Positions 12,100 through 25,129 of a stretch of DNA of 64,000 nucleotides are shown piece by piece. Where the stretch lies: NCBI GenBank assembly GCA_050084985.1, contig JBITNC010000001.1, positions 185,814,001 through 185,878,000 of the forward strand, given 5' to 3'. How positions within the stretch are numbered: position 1 is the stretch's first letter; every line of letters starts with the position of its first letter. The notes under the pieces were generated by a model. It had not been told where the DNA came from. It made no database searches and saw only the letters and a program-made list of their open reading frames with translations. The translations under genes were made by a program, and so were the position numbers. This DNA comes from Nageia nagi (lineage: Eukaryota; Pinophyta).

Positions 12100-14620
12100 G
12101 CTATTTATAAATTCCTTTTATTCATCTTGATGCCCAACATGGCCTAGAAGGTCAACCATATATCTATTGTGTAATTTCATTCTTTTTTGGTATAATAATA
12201 TTTCATGAATTGGTAGCAAACCTAGCAAAGATGATTAAATGAGGTGAGAAAGGTAAGAAGAACAAGATGGATGACTTCATCACTATTGTATACAAAATGG
12301 TCAACGTAGTAAGAAAAGCACTCCACACTGCTACAATAGGGTTTATTGGTATATCTTTTATAAATTCTTTTGCTTCATCTAAAATATGAACATGGCTACG
12401 AAGCACAACCATATATGTACATAGTGTTGCATTATCAATCATGGACGTATTGATAACTCTCCTTAACTATACCTAAATGGATTCAAGTAGATAGTAGACT
12501 AACTAATGCACCATTATCTAGAATAATATTTACATATTACATTTATTAAAATGGTTTGGTGGATTACTACAATCAATCCTTTCATATCTTACAATCATTG
12601 TATATAATGAAATTATTTGTTCATAACACATCTTGTTAAAAAATCTCTAGTATTTTCTTCATTCTTAAAAATGATACCTATTTTGTATATATCATATTAT
12701 CATTATATCCCATGAGATTATGTCTCTCTATTGCATTTACCTAAAAATACTTTTAGGTTCCTTAAGTAGTCCAATTTGGTAATATCCTATAATCATTGCA
12801 ATCCATTAGATGGTATGTCTCTGTTGCATTTTCTCAAATAATACATAGGCCTTTTGTATAAAATCTATATGTATAAAGTAAAAATAACCATAATACAACA
12901 TCAAATTTCTTTGGCATATTATTTATACAATCTTTTTCTTCATCTAGATACCCAACACAAACTAGAAGATCAACCATATATGTATAATATTCTACTATGG
13001 GATTAATATGATAATAATCATATCATAAAACTATTGATAACCTCCTTTTATAAGACATGCATAGCTACATGTATATAATATGCTAACAAATAAATCATTA
13101 TTCAAATTAATACCACCATATTCCATTTATTCAAATAGTTTGATTACTTCATTGGTACAACCATTCCTTGCATGCCCTCCAATTATCATAGTCCTTAAAA
13201 TTATTTATTCATAAAACATCTTTTCAAACCTTTAGTTTCTTAATGCTGCCACATTTTGTATGCATGTCTATTAGGGTTGTTGTCATAATTGCATGGATTA
13301 TACCCACATATTGCATTTGTTTAAATATTTTAATGGCTTCTTTAGTATAACCATTTCTTTCCCACCTTTCAATCATACATACATGTCTATCGATCTATTA
13401 TCATATTTTTCATCATCTAGATTAATGCTGATATTCCATTTTTTCATATAATTTTTATGGCTTTCTTTCTACAACCATTCCTTCCATATTTTCAAATAAA
13501 ATACTTGTTGTCTTAATGCTCTTACATTTGGTGTACATGTTTATCAAGGATGTTATCACAATTGCACATGATAGAAAACTGCACATAGTTATTTATCCTT
13601 GAATCTCCATGCCCCATTTTATTATGAAATATATAGGCACCAAGAAAATAAGTCGACATTGTAGCATTACGTTTTATTGGAATGTTATTTATATCTTTTT
13701 GCTTCATCTAGATGCCCAACATAGACAACAAGCATGTATTGTAATTTTTTTACTTTTTTCTTATATGGAATAAAAAGAATAAGTTTTTGGTTTCTACATT
13801 ATTTGATTGCTAGCTATAAATTCTATCTATGCATTGTATCCCATGCTTGAAATGTTCATGGTTAATATTATACAAAACATTCATGCAAGTATCTTTGGAA
13901 AAAGTGATATAATATATCACATGGCCTAAGCTTGCAAGATTAACATTTTGTTTGATGAAATTATTCAATTTCACTTTAATTGTTAGCTAACATGGATATA
14001 AGCATAAGTTTTTTGGATTCTCCATTATTTAATAACTAGTCTAGAACTTTTAGAACAAAGTTGGTATGTTGTAGTTGAGAAAGCTATAAATTCTATCTAG
14101 GCATTGCATCAAGTTTTATTGGCATGCTAATTTTAAAGTATTTTTTCTATTATCATGATTGTACTAGGTTTTATTGGCATGCTATTTGTAAAGTATTCTT
14201 AGTTTTTATCATAATTATATTAGATTTTATTGGCATTCTATTTCTAAATTATTTTCGCTTTATCTAGATGCACAACACAACAAAGAAGGTCAACCATACA
14301 TGTATAATGTTTCATTACAGGTGTAAGATGATAACAATAATTCATAAATTTAAAGTATTGATAATCCTATTTCACTAGACCTACATGGCTACATGGATAT
14401 AATACACTAACAAATGTAACATTGTCTATATTAATATCTACATATTCCATTGTTCAAATACTATGATGGCTTCATTGTTATAGAATCATTCCTTGTATAT
14501 CCTCCAATAATTGTATCCCATTAAATTATTTTACACATATTATCAAATGAAATAATTTCCTTCTTAATTCTTCCACATTTTAAATGCATACCTATCAATT
14601 GTTACAATATATATCATTTT
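12100..14620 (-). pseudogene. Reiterated PPR-type (PLS/E class) coding remnant
   Basis: Minus-strand fragments match plant pentatricopeptide repeat proteins, which bind organellar RNA. LIGMHLKCGRIKK at about 14580, WDTIIGGYTRN at about 14510, VTFVSVLYPCSHVGLV at about 14400 and YTCMVDLL at about 14310 follow one another as in the end of a PLS-class PPR protein. Further pieces: YTKEAIKIFKQMQYVG and LIDMHTKCGSIKK (13340-13235), YTYMVDLL...GYLDEEKDCINNMP (12990-12910), LDEAKEFIKDIPINPIVAVW (12380-12320). The E-type motif, normally present once at the C-terminus, occurs about five times (near 14.3, 13.7, 12.95, 12.4 and 12.15 kb). This must be several tandem or collapsed copies. Frameshifts and stops are frequent and no complete motif set is open. 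Family is firm; gene model and repeat count are approximate. Confidence 0.75.
14114..14279. repeat. Three tandem copies of a 55-bp piece of the PPR E motif
   Basis: TTTTATTGGCAT begins at 14114, 14169 and 14225, each followed by similar sequence, giving a 55-56 bp period. On the minus strand each unit contains the MPIKP-type residues of the E motif, so one part of the motif was amplified locally after or during decay. Confidence 0.7.
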
Positions 14621-17105
14621 GAATACATGTTTATCAATTGTTATAGTATATGCCACTATGAGAATACATTGAGCATAAGGAGCTATTGCCATATCTCCAA
14701 AATAATCATAAGGAGATATAAGCACATCTACAAAATAACCATAAACTAATTACATCATAGCATAATCCACTAAATGGATTTCCTTATGATAATATTATTG
14801 AAGATCATAATTAAATATTATAGCACATACACCTAGCATGCCCAACAACTCTAAAATTCCCTTTATTTTGTTGTTACTATGTCTTTTCCATACTTATGTT
14901 CCTCTTGTATACTTTTTATTAATTTGACACATGTATGTGTTCCTCTAGATTTCTTCTAATCCTATATGCCATTATGTACGTCTCTTCTTTCCTCTTGTTT
15001 ACTCTACCATGATGATCTTTAGGTACTCCACACTACTATATGTCCTACATTTTTGAAATACTAGAGCTAATGACATATATCCATTTGATTTAGAGTTAAG
15101 GAACTAAGTTTTGGTTGATCTTAAGGAGGTATATTGGTCATTTTCCTATCAAAGTGTGAGTATAGACCATCAAAATAAGTCCCTATTATAGTAGAACTAT
15201 TTTATGTAATGTCCTCACCTTCAAAATGGAGCTTTGTAATGAATTAACTAGGAAGAAAGGGAAATTAACCTTTTCTATTATATGAAAGTGACTCATAAGT
15301 GTAAAGCAATAGTCCAAAATCATCGTGTATGTACCTTGTAGTATAACCTACTTGATAATCACTTTGCAAAGTTTGATCTAGATTTTGGGAAGGATTTGTT
15401 TGTCAAACCCTTAATTCAACATGGTAAATTTTCTAAATTTGGACTCAAATTATTCAACATTCTTTTAATTATTTTATCCCCTCTTTACTCTCTTGCCTTA
15501 TTGTTTGAGCCCTATTGTAGCTGCTACCACTTTTATAGTAAATTCAAATTCTAAACCTTATACTATAACTATTGCATAACATCTAAAGCCTTCAAAGAAA
15601 TATTTAAGTCCTTATTCATATATCATCTCTTGCAAATATTCATTTTGTTTGATCTGAGAACGTGAAAAATAAGATCTACCTTAATAAGATCATCTCCTAT
15701 ACACTTTATATCAATCTAAAATAACATTTTTTTAAAGTATTTCCTCCTTTTCATATGGATATACACTGCAAGATCTTGTTGATATATCCATATATGCTCT
15801 TCCATTAAGACCTTAAAAGCATTTTGCTGCCAACCTATGTTTTGATTAGGCATGAATAAAATACATTGCAATTTCAATGCCCCTTCGAAAGTATTATTAA
15901 AAAAAATATTTTATAACTTTTCTACAAATGCAATCATACAATGATAATTTATGTCTTTTATTGTAGTTTATACTAGGGTAGCTCAAAACCACATTAATAT
16001 AATATATTTTCATATAATTTGTTATTAAAATGTTACCCTAAGAGGGAAATTATATGTATTATAATACAACAATTAAAAATTGCTACAATAACAATAAAGT
16101 AAGATACTTTTATAGGACAATTTTTAATCATTGATATTTCTTTCAACATTTTTACAATGCCCTCATAGAGGGTAGATAGAAAAATATTTTTAAAGGCATT
16201 TCAAAGAAACTTAGAACCATCATCAATGAATCATTTTTAGTGTAGTGAAATAAGAAGCACATGATGTACAATTGCATCACCTTCAAATAGAGATAGATAA
16301 AGACTATCACGTTGGAGACACCATGACCAGTTCTGAGAACTACATAACATTGGACTTGATTTTAGAGATGTTTTATTTAGAAATTATGGAAGTAATATAG
16401 GATACTTGAAAAAATACTTCACCAATCATCCATTCATTAAAATAGACCATCTGCTAAATGGTATAGATACATTACTACTATGAACTCAATGATCACAACC
16501 AAATCTAAATCCTAATGTAACTAGAGAGAATTCATTGTTAGTACTTCAAATTAACAAAAGAAAATAAATTTCTAATTTCAAATACTTGTGATGTATATAA
16601 AATATATTCTAGACTTTTGGTATATTTTTATATGACTATGTGTTGATGAAGAGAATCTCGATGATTTGTTTTGTTTAATAAGGAAACAAATCAAAATTGA
16701 AGAAGAAGAGAAATAAGGAAATGTTTTATAGGATGAAATAAATGATGTAAATAAGTATGTTAAAAGATAAACCTTTTCTAAGAAATATAAAGGTAAATAT
16801 AAGATAAAATTATTAAAGAAGATGAATTTGATATCAAAGAAACTAAATCAATTAAAAGGAATCAATTTATTAGTATAATGAATCATTAAACAAAAACCAT
16901 TAACACTTATAAATAAGATGTATTCCATAAAGGAAAGTAGCAAGATTTTCAAAGGGTTTCAAAAAGGAATAAAGATGAACCCCTAGAGCTTCTATCAACA
17001 ATATTGCTAGAGATAGATGATCAATGAAACCAACAAGAAAATTGGTAACTAGTACTCTCCCATCTCTATTCAAACATTTTTAGGTAATTTCAAGGTATTG
17101 AAAAT
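14621..17105. other. Unassigned AT-rich intergenic DNA
   Basis: No open frame above 60 codons, no LTR or TIR boundary and no protein motif recognised on either strand. The left end may contain further unrecognisable PPR debris. Confidence 0.5.
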
Positions 17106-19380
17106 CCATGTGAAGGATACACTTGACATTCCATTAATTGTGGATTTACAAATTTGTTTCGAAATGGTTAAGCCTTAATCCTTTTACATTCAATATGGCA
17201 AGCTTTGAGCATTATGAAGAATGGTGATCAAATGGTATCAAGAGTTTAGGGAAAAAAGGAGAGAACCATGAGCTCACATCATTATTATCTATGGTTAATG
17301 ATATATTGAAAGTTAGTACGATTTGTAGGGTAAATATATGTAGTAAAACCAACATAAATGCAATCAATAATTGTTAATTTCCATAACATGCCTACATGCT
17401 TGAAGAATAATGATAATGGGAGCCATTATGGTAGTCTATGGAAGGAAGAAATTATCAAAAAACACAAATGGAAAGAAGAAGCAAGAAAGGTAGGGATTAG
17501 TAGCCATTAGCAAGCGAATAGGAGAAAGTGTTGGCGATAATAAAATGAGTGGAAAGATCCATCTATTGAAGATTTGTTAGGAATAATTTCAAGTGAGTAT
17601 TGGAGAAAGATATATGTTGATAATATAGTCAAGAGCTTGACTTTGGGAGATGATCGATGTAATGAAAACTTGGAAATTGGAAGAAGTACAATGATGGTAA
17701 CCTTGTCTAAAGTTCTAACCTAAAATATTTTAAGGTAGTATTTCGAACAAGGAGTATGCTTTCTTCATCCTATCATTTGCTATAATTATTAAAAAAAATC
17801 TTGCAGAATATATAAATACAAACTATGTGATATGTAGTTATCGATAGTGTTATCAACTATAGATTTTTGTTATATTATAGAGAAACATTGGTGATATCAT
17901 ACTATATATATAGATTATCATCATTATGGATGTTATGGTAATTTATATTGGAAGAAAAATATAACATGTTTTATTGAAAAATCATATTTGCATATGAAAA
18001 TTATGGATATTCTTACACATAAACTCATAATAAAACATATTTAAAATAGGATAAGGCTATCATCAGCCAAATTCAATCACATACTTTATTAGGCATATAT
18101 TGTAGGCCTATATACTTCAAATCAACCAAAATAGATCAAGATGGACAAATCAAGATCAAAATCAACCACATTCAAGCATCCATTACCCAAGTTCAAATCA
18201 ATTCTCTAAACAACCCAAAGATGATATACATCCAAAATATGTAATGAATTTAGCTGAAAGATAATCTTCCGCTTTAAAATATACAACAGAGCATGAATTG
18301 CATATTTAATCTTGAAGCCACTTTCAAGAACATTTGAAGGTATATAAACATGCAAGCAAATATATTATGGCTTATGTGATATCTCACTCAATTTATTCAC
18401 ACACGCAGGTCCAGAACAAATAATTACCAGCAGGCGAACGCTAACGCCGGCTGCAACCCACAAATAATAAGACGCCAATATTTGGAGACTGTAAAATAAT
18501 GGTAAATGTAGTGCGTACATCGTTTGTGAGGCTGCACTCTGATTCCACTTCCTCGACAACAAGACAAACTGAGTGAAAGGCCGATCCAGTCTTGTGGGAT
18601 TTCAATTGACAAGCTTTTATTTAATCACCCATAGGCCGCCGACATTGACCACTGTAATTTATCGTATCTCATCTCATATATGCAATGGGTGGTGGACTAC
18701 ACACTTATTGTATTTTACTATTTTCTATAGTAAAAGAGAAATGTGAGAAATAAGCCTTTGATTATATTATTCCAATAGATTGCCAGGCTACTGGTGCTTT
18801 GGCATTTAGAAGGCAGGCAGCGATCATTAAAAATATTGTGGCCCAGGCCCACTTTCACTTTCATAATATCCCTTTTCGATCCACAAGCTTCAAATAGAAT
18901 AAAGCAATAAATATGTAGTGGGTTGCGACTTTCCATTTGAAGGAGAGCGTGGCAACCTATCACAGCTACAAGTCTTCCTGTTCAATTCAAAATTTGGTTT
19001 GCATCTGTTCCAGAACAGTGAAAGGCATAGCGCTTACCCAGATTAGAGGAAGCCGCAATTTTACAGGCACAGAAAACGTTGGAATAAAAACATAAAGAAT
19101 ATTTATTATTATTATTTTTTAAATATAGAAGGATACTTTGAGTTATGAGTTTGCGTTGAAATTGATATTCGTTATATGTTACATGGTTATCTGCATGTGA
19201 GGGGGAAAGTTAAATTTGGGATTTTGTATGATCATCTTGAGAGTTTTCAGTTTACCTTTCTTCAGCTTCATACACATGCTAGATGATATAGAAGGATAGT
19301 TAAACATTGAACTTTAATAAAAAAAAGTTGAGTTTTGTATTTTTATTTTCATTATAGAAATTTATTATGACTTTTTTAAC
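17106..19380. repeat. Triplicated segment, copy B
   Basis: Direct-orientation duplicate of about 32002-34050. Both start with CCATGTGA and share a collinear series of blocks, for example CATTCCATTAATT, GGCTATCATCAGC, CCAGCAGGCGAACGCTAACG and CCGATCCAGTCTT. The part 18360-19080 is notably less AT-rich than the flanks and best conserved. A TATA-like GTATATAAAC lies near 18339. The frames in it (61-81 codons, minus) differ between copies B and C in length and frame, so I do not claim coding. Possible identities are an old gene remnant or a non-coding repeat. Confidence 0.75.
19136..19298. repeat. 163-bp insertion specific to copy B, flanked by 12-bp direct repeat
   Basis: TATAGAAGGATA occurs at 19124-19135 and again at 19287-19298. 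Copies A and C lack the sequence between. This is either a small insertion with target duplication or a slippage/duplication event; no terminal inverted repeats are seen. Confidence 0.55.
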
Positions 19381-19762
19381 GTTAGGAAGTTTATATATAT
19401 ATATAAAATGTTTGAATAGTGCTAAATTTGAAATATTATCTTATGAGTATTTTGATAGATAAAGATTGGCATTTATTCATAGAATGCGGACTATTATTTG
19501 ATATTAAAAATATGTTTTTTTAAGGCATAGCTAGTCGAATATGAAATAGATTTACCTCAAATATATACGTAATAAGTCTTATATTTTAAAATAATAAACA
19601 TATTCTTGTACAAGTAGCTATCAATAATATTGTTATTGACTATTGGAATAATGGAACAAGATGCTTTCATTAGCATAAAGAGTATGCTAATGAAGATTAT
19701 TTCCAAATTAATACTAGATCCTTGATTATTGAATAATATATTATGTAATATCTTATTGGAAT
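19381..19762. other. Unassigned AT-rich spacer
   Basis: Short A/T-rich stretch between copy B and the left target duplication of the gypsy element. Nothing recognised. Confidence 0.5.
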
Positions 19763-19767
19763 CAAAG

Positions 19768-20705
19768 TGTTTACAAGTAAAAATTTGAGCATGCAAATAA
19801 ACGAGCAATAAAGGAAAACATTCACACACTCGAATGCACTTGTAACTCGAGCTACGGATAGCAATTTATACACAGAATAATGAAAGATAACAACAAGTAT
19901 TTTGACAAATTGATAAAACTCAAAATTTGCTTGATAAATTTAGGTTCATTGATAAGTATGTAACAAATAAATGCGAAATATATGTATGATAAAACAAGCG
20001 TAAAATGGCACCGCCTATCAAGATTGAAGTTATATACCCACTTCACGGAGCGCATTCGAAACGAAGCTGATGATGAAATCCTGGGATCCAACGTTGTCGA
20101 CACCTGAAATCACGAAGCTAAAAAGTCACAGAAGAAGGTCGCAAGTAGTGTTCGACGCACTAGATAGGAACATCGACAATCTGTATTCATCCACAGAGGA
20201 GCATTGGCGGCCTTCAATAGGCTATAATCCATCTCCAACGAGTCTACACCCCCACTAAAATCTCGAGATGATCGTAGTATGACACTCAGATAAGTCTCTC
20301 AGTTCTTCAGAATGCTTGCAAGAAGGGGATACACAAAATCCAGCTTGATAGGCGGTGTCAAGAGACACCTTACAATATGATTGCCATTATCAAGACCATA
20401 TGTGGGATCATGTGTATCCTTGATGATGGACTTACTATTAGATCCCTTATTTATATAGATAATAGATAATACAACCCATGGGTCGGCATGCATCTACTTA
20501 AACAAGGCTAATTCATAACATTCAAGATAACCATACCAATAAATAAGATAATTCATGCAACATTCAAGATAATCATTATAAAATTCACATTCCAGACAAA
20601 CATTGATATTATCACATTAAGACATTCAAGACATATATTTAGACCAAGCATGTTTTCATTAATTTTATTGATTTAAAAACATAAATTCATTTTTATGTGT
20701 TAATA
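19768..20705 (-). mobile_element. 3' LTR of the non-autonomous gypsy element
   Basis: 938 bp, TGTTTACA...GTTAATA on the plus strand. A TATA box (TATATAAATAA on the minus strand) lies at 20447-20457. The purine-rich CAAAGTGGGGCATC (minus strand, 20719-20706) directly borders it and is the likely polypurine tract. The LTR keeps many CpG sites that appear as TG or CA in the partner LTR. Confidence 0.8.
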
Positions 20706-20719
20706 GATGCCCCACTTTG

Positions 20720-21740
20720 AATGTGAAATCGACAGAAAACATGAGGTGATCAGAGATTTTGCATTCAAAGTAAAAACAAAATATCATAACAATGAAAGAT
20801 TCTACAAGCATTGATAAATGTTAATCATAAAATAAAATTATGACAAACATTGCTAATACTAGAGATGGGTTGAGAAAACTTCCTTTGATATTACCTTGGG
20901 CATGCTTGCCCCTTGCATTTTTTTTTTGATATATGAATGCCATAGAAGGTGATAATCTGATATATCTGATAGTCTGATAACCTTGCCGCAACACTGATGA
21001 CTCATGACAACAAACTTGACAACGCACATACACAAGATGATGACCTGACAGACGACCTAACCACACATGATGACCTGACGACAACTCGATAAGACCACAT
21101 CACAAGACAAGACATGATAACCATGACAACACACATGACCACACATGACCACACACAGGGGAGAGCTAAGTTCCATAAAACTACAATGGAAGCTAAGACT
21201 TTGCACCAAGAGGTATGCTGCAGTTGCATAAGAACCGAAATCTGTAAGATATATGGGAGCTGAAACTCCGTGCCAAGAGGCATGATAAACTGATAAATGG
21301 GAGTTGAAACTCTACGCCAAGAGGCATGATAAGCTGATAAATGGGAGATGAAACTCTGCACCAGGAGGCATGATGAACTGATAAATGGGAGCTGAAAATC
21401 TACCCCAAGAGGCATGATAAGCTGATAATACAGCCCTATAAATATGAAATTCAAAGTAATATTATCCTGGATATAACATTGATCAAGCACCTGTGATGTA
21501 CCTGTGACACTTGGATGAGCTAATTGACTCGAAAAAAGAACGTAGGTAGTTCCCTTTGGTAGATTTAGAATGCAGGTAGTCTTCAATTAAGATCACGAGT
21601 GGCCCTTTTCTTGAGGATTTATCGAAAATCATGAAGATTAGGCTACAACAAATCACCCTTGGATTCCAGATTGATACCTGGTTACCTGCCCATGCACATT
21701 GAATGCCCAAATCAAAACTATCTTGAAGTGTGTGCCCTAA
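20720..21740. other. 3' untranslated region of gypsy element, repeat-rich
   Basis: Lies between the 3' LTR and the antisense PMD promoter. It contains a low-complexity stretch built on GACAACACACATGACC-like words (21000-21160) and the 44-bp tandem array listed separately. The 87- to 194-codon minus frames that cross it are repeat artefacts. Confidence 0.6.
21253..21428. repeat. Four tandem 44-bp repeats
   Basis: Units start at 21253, 21297, 21341 and 21385, each beginning ATGGGAG and containing CCAAGAGGCATGAT (AGGAGGCATGATG in unit 3). A more diverged relative lies at about 21189-21230. The period is exactly 44 bp, which is not a codon multiple. Tandem arrays between the last ORF and the 3' LTR are common in Tat/Ogre-type elements. 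Confidence 0.9.
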
Positions 21741-21745
21741 TATTT

Positions 21746-21754
21746 CTATAAAAG
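21746..21754 (+). promoter_or_regulatory. TATA box of the antisense PMD gene
   Basis: CTATAAAAG, about 150 bp upstream of the likely start codon, in plus orientation and opposite to the retroelement. It fits a Pol II core promoter for the PMD gene. Confidence 0.6.
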
Positions 21755-21899
21755 GAACGCCACCCTTCCTCATTTGGTCACACTATCATTTTCAAAGCTG
21801 AGAATATCTTAAAGCTTGGAAGACTGAGTTGGAGAGTTCTAGTTGGTGATTTTATCGCTATCATTGGGTGATATTTCCTGCGCTACTGTACTACACACT

Positions 21900-24139
21900 A
21901 TGGCCCTACCAATCACACTTTGGGATGGACATAGAGCTACCTTGGTGGCCAATTCTCCTACCAGTCATCAAGTATATTACATTTCTTACCTCTTTCTTGC
22001 TGTGTTTTTACTTGCCTTCAGATTTTAGCTACCTTGCATACTGATTTTCCAAGTTGCCCCTAGGGTTTACCTGTTGAATACCTCAACCCATCATTTTAAC
22101 TTTTTTATTTTGTTTTTCAAAATTTTGGTCTTTTAGCTGTACCACACTCTTCCGTACAAACCTGTACTTCAAATTTTGTTGACCCCTATGTATGGAAATA
22201 GGACCGCTAGTAGTCCTTTCTGCCTTGGTTTAGATCATGGATGATCTTCTTTACCTGTACTATTTTGCTATTTTTTCTTCATATCTGATACTGACTTGCT
22301 CTCTATCACTCTTTTCTTACAGAATAGTTCGTATCTTATGTGACCATCTGGTAAGAGTGCTACTTTTACCACTACCCAATAGTGGCCACAAACTGATGAG
22401 GCTTGGAGTATTCTAGAGGACATTTCTTTGAGTTACCTAACATTTGCTAATTACGTGTTTCATGATTGCAATATGCTAACAGCCTTGATGGAAAGGTGGG
22501 ATCCGAACTCCAACACCTTTCACCTTCTGACTGGTGAGATCACGATGATGCTAGAGGACATCTACAGGATCACCAAACTTCCTATCAGGGGGAGGCTAGT
22601 GAACATGGTTCCTGTTCCTAGCCAGGAATAGGCAGAGGTATGGGATGCATGGCTGATGGGGTTAGATGAGGTAAATTATAGGAAGAGGGGTGTGTCCCTA
22701 ATGAGACATGTGCTAAAGGATCCTCTAGCATGGGGTGACCTATGGATGAGGCTCCTCACTACCTACCTTCTGGATGCCATTGTCTACCCAGATAAGAGTA
22801 GTGAGACCTTCCCCATGGGCATGGTTCCTATCATACAGGACATGGCGACACATAGACAGTGGTATGCATGGCGCCCTGCGATACTAGCACAACTCTATCA
22901 TTATCCCCACGGCTTCGTAGAGGTGGGAGAGAGGGGGAGATAGGTAGCATGCTCTATGATACTGTAGGTGTGGGCATACGGCCACATTATCATTTCTAGA
23001 TCGATGACATTACCCCTAGACCAACCAGATGATGTACCCACTTGGTAATTATGGGTGATGATAGAGGGACCAAGCTTCCCTAACATGGACCTAGAGGGAT
23101 GGTGGGTGCAATTTGACCTACTATGGGAGGCACAGATATACTGGTGTCCCTATCGAGGGGTGAACCAGAGTGAGAGGAGGACATACAGGAGATGGCATGG
23201 GTGAGACACCCTACATACATACAAGCATGTAGGGCACTGGTGGAGCCATACAAGCTAGAGTAGGTACTCCATCAGTTTGGCCTCCAGTAGGGTATACCAG
23301 ATGAATATAGGATAGTGGTGCGCTACTATCGTAGTAGGCACCTCCTAGAGGACTACGAGCCAGTACCTGACTGGGACTCAAATTGGGAGTCCCCTAGCGA
23401 GGACTCCAACTATGGGGCTGATGACGACATGGACAGACCTAACCATACGAAGGAATACCTAGACTGGTGGAGGGAATGTCATCCTCATCACATAGGTATT
23501 CATGATGCCAACTCAGGTGATGATGTAGGAGAGGATGAGGACATAAGGGATATACAGACTAGATGGGATGCTCCCTACACAGTGGTAGGGTGGGAAGGAG
23601 AGAGTAGCCCAACATATGCCCATGATGCATCTCAAGATGTAGGTCATGATGATAATGAGGAGATAGATCCAGACCAGGATGAGTATGAACCTGAGGATGA
23701 GGCAGATACAGATGCAAAGGAGGAAATGATGATGAGGATGATGATGGTAGCATATTTTCTCTTTTGCTTTCTTTTGATTTTCTACTTTTATGATATGCAA
23801 AATACTAACACGATATGTCTATGCTATGTCACAGATGACCAGGACCCTGAGGTCGAGATGGTTAGGCTACATGATCAAATCAGTCAGAAGGATGCAGAGA
23901 TTAGAGAGCTACAGGGTCATCCATAGTTTAGAGGAGGGGACTATACTAACATCTATCAAGACCTACAGATAGCCAATAAAGAGATCAAATCCCTCTACGA
24001 GCAACTTCACTAGGCCGAGAGACAGATCGATGAGGAGAAGGCATGTGTAGAGAAGTACAAGGCATGATGTGAGGGTGGCTCATCTAGCAAGGCTACTAGC
24101 TCTAGTGTAGGGGAAGGGGGCTCTAGTAGGAGATTCTAG
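21900..24139 (+). pseudogene. Plant mobile domain (PMD, aminotransferase-like) gene, three exons, broken
   Basis: Exon 1 runs 21900-21971 (in-frame ATG also at 21843), exon 2 22323-23746 and exon 3 23835-24139. The introns have GT...AG ends (21972-22322; 23747-23834). Exon 2 contains the PMD signature RWDPNSNTFHL, then GEITMMLEDIYRITKLPI. Further motifs typical of PMD proteins follow, such as DAIVYPDKS and QWYAWRPAILAQLYHY, then a strongly acidic Asp/Glu tail. Exon 3 encodes a coiled-coil-like segment rich in E, K and Q and a Ser/Gly end. An AATAAA lies at 24184-24189. PMD proteins occur in Arabidopsis MAIN/MAIL1 (silencing) and in plant transposons. Defects: stops near 22350, 22380, 22629, 22941, 22962 and 23046, most readable as CAG-to-TAG or CGA-to-TGA, a frameshift near 23180, and a probable 1-nt indel before intron 2. 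The splice sites are my prediction. Confidence 0.7.
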
Positions 24140-24183
24140 GTCATTCTATGTGATCTCATCCAGTTGTATTAAGACTTCCTTTC

Positions 24184-24189
24184 AATAAA
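24184..24189 (+). terminator. Poly(A) signal of the PMD gene
   Basis: AATAAA 45 bp after the stop codon, in the PMD orientation and antisense to the retroelement. Confidence 0.55.
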
Positions 24190-25129
24190 AACATTTTGAT
24201 TTTTCATGATATATATATAAAATACAAAGTTTATTACCTAATTGCTCTTGTATGTGTGCTTGTGATGGATGAAACTAATGTTTTGTGATTCCTAAAAATG
24301 AACGCCAATGACACAACCTACAATTCTGACTTCTCATGTTGTGGGGGGAATTGGAACCTTGGACTTTCTCCTATTTTCCACTAAAAGAGGACTGCCAACG
24401 GTCCTATTAGCATAAAATATAAAACCGTTGCTCTAGTTATGATGTCATGAAGCCTCCCAATCTCTTTGCCATGACATCTGTTAGTGACTTGGACTGACTG
24501 TTAGCTTCTTTCTCTCTTTTTTTTGTTAGTTTAGTCATATCAATCTACCAAATGATACCCCCAGAGAGCCTAGAGCTCCCACTGGTGCTAGCCTCATTCT
24601 GTCATCCCTCTGACTTTCTTTCTAAGATCTTGATTCCCTTTATCATGTGCCCTAGGCAAATAGTATTTCAGTACCACGCTGTGGCATTGGGTTCTTATAT
24701 ATCCCAATTTTTCGTTATCTATGTGCACTAGAGCCTTTCTTTTTTTCTAGTTTGTTGAATGAGATAGCCTTCTTATCTACTAAATCCTAAATAATATCTC
24801 TAAATTTTTAACATTCACATGTTTTATGGCCATGACCTTTGTGATATCTGCAAAATCCTCCTATAGTTCTTGTGTTTCTTTGATTCACCGGTGGTAACTA
24901 GATCAAACCTCTTTGCACCAATGACTATAATAACTCATCATGATCTTTGATAACTTGGGTATATGCTCTAGGGATCCTCTATTTTGTGGGTCCTTGTGAC
25001 TCTTTGGTTGCTGCAACTGTAGCTATCACTTTGGTTGGTATTGGTTTTTCATCTTTCTTATGCTCCCATAAATCAATTTTCATCAAGTGTCTCTCTTTTT
25101 GGATCATGGATAGGATCATTTTTGCAAGG

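Noticed and set aside
21002-21586. 194-codon minus frame as a protein
   Set aside because: It runs through the 44-bp tandem array and low-complexity words; the composition reflects the repeats.
23513-23800. Minus-strand 95- and 64-codon frames opposite the PMD acidic tail
   Set aside because: His/Ile-rich runs are the reverse complement of GAT/GAG codons in the acidic tail.
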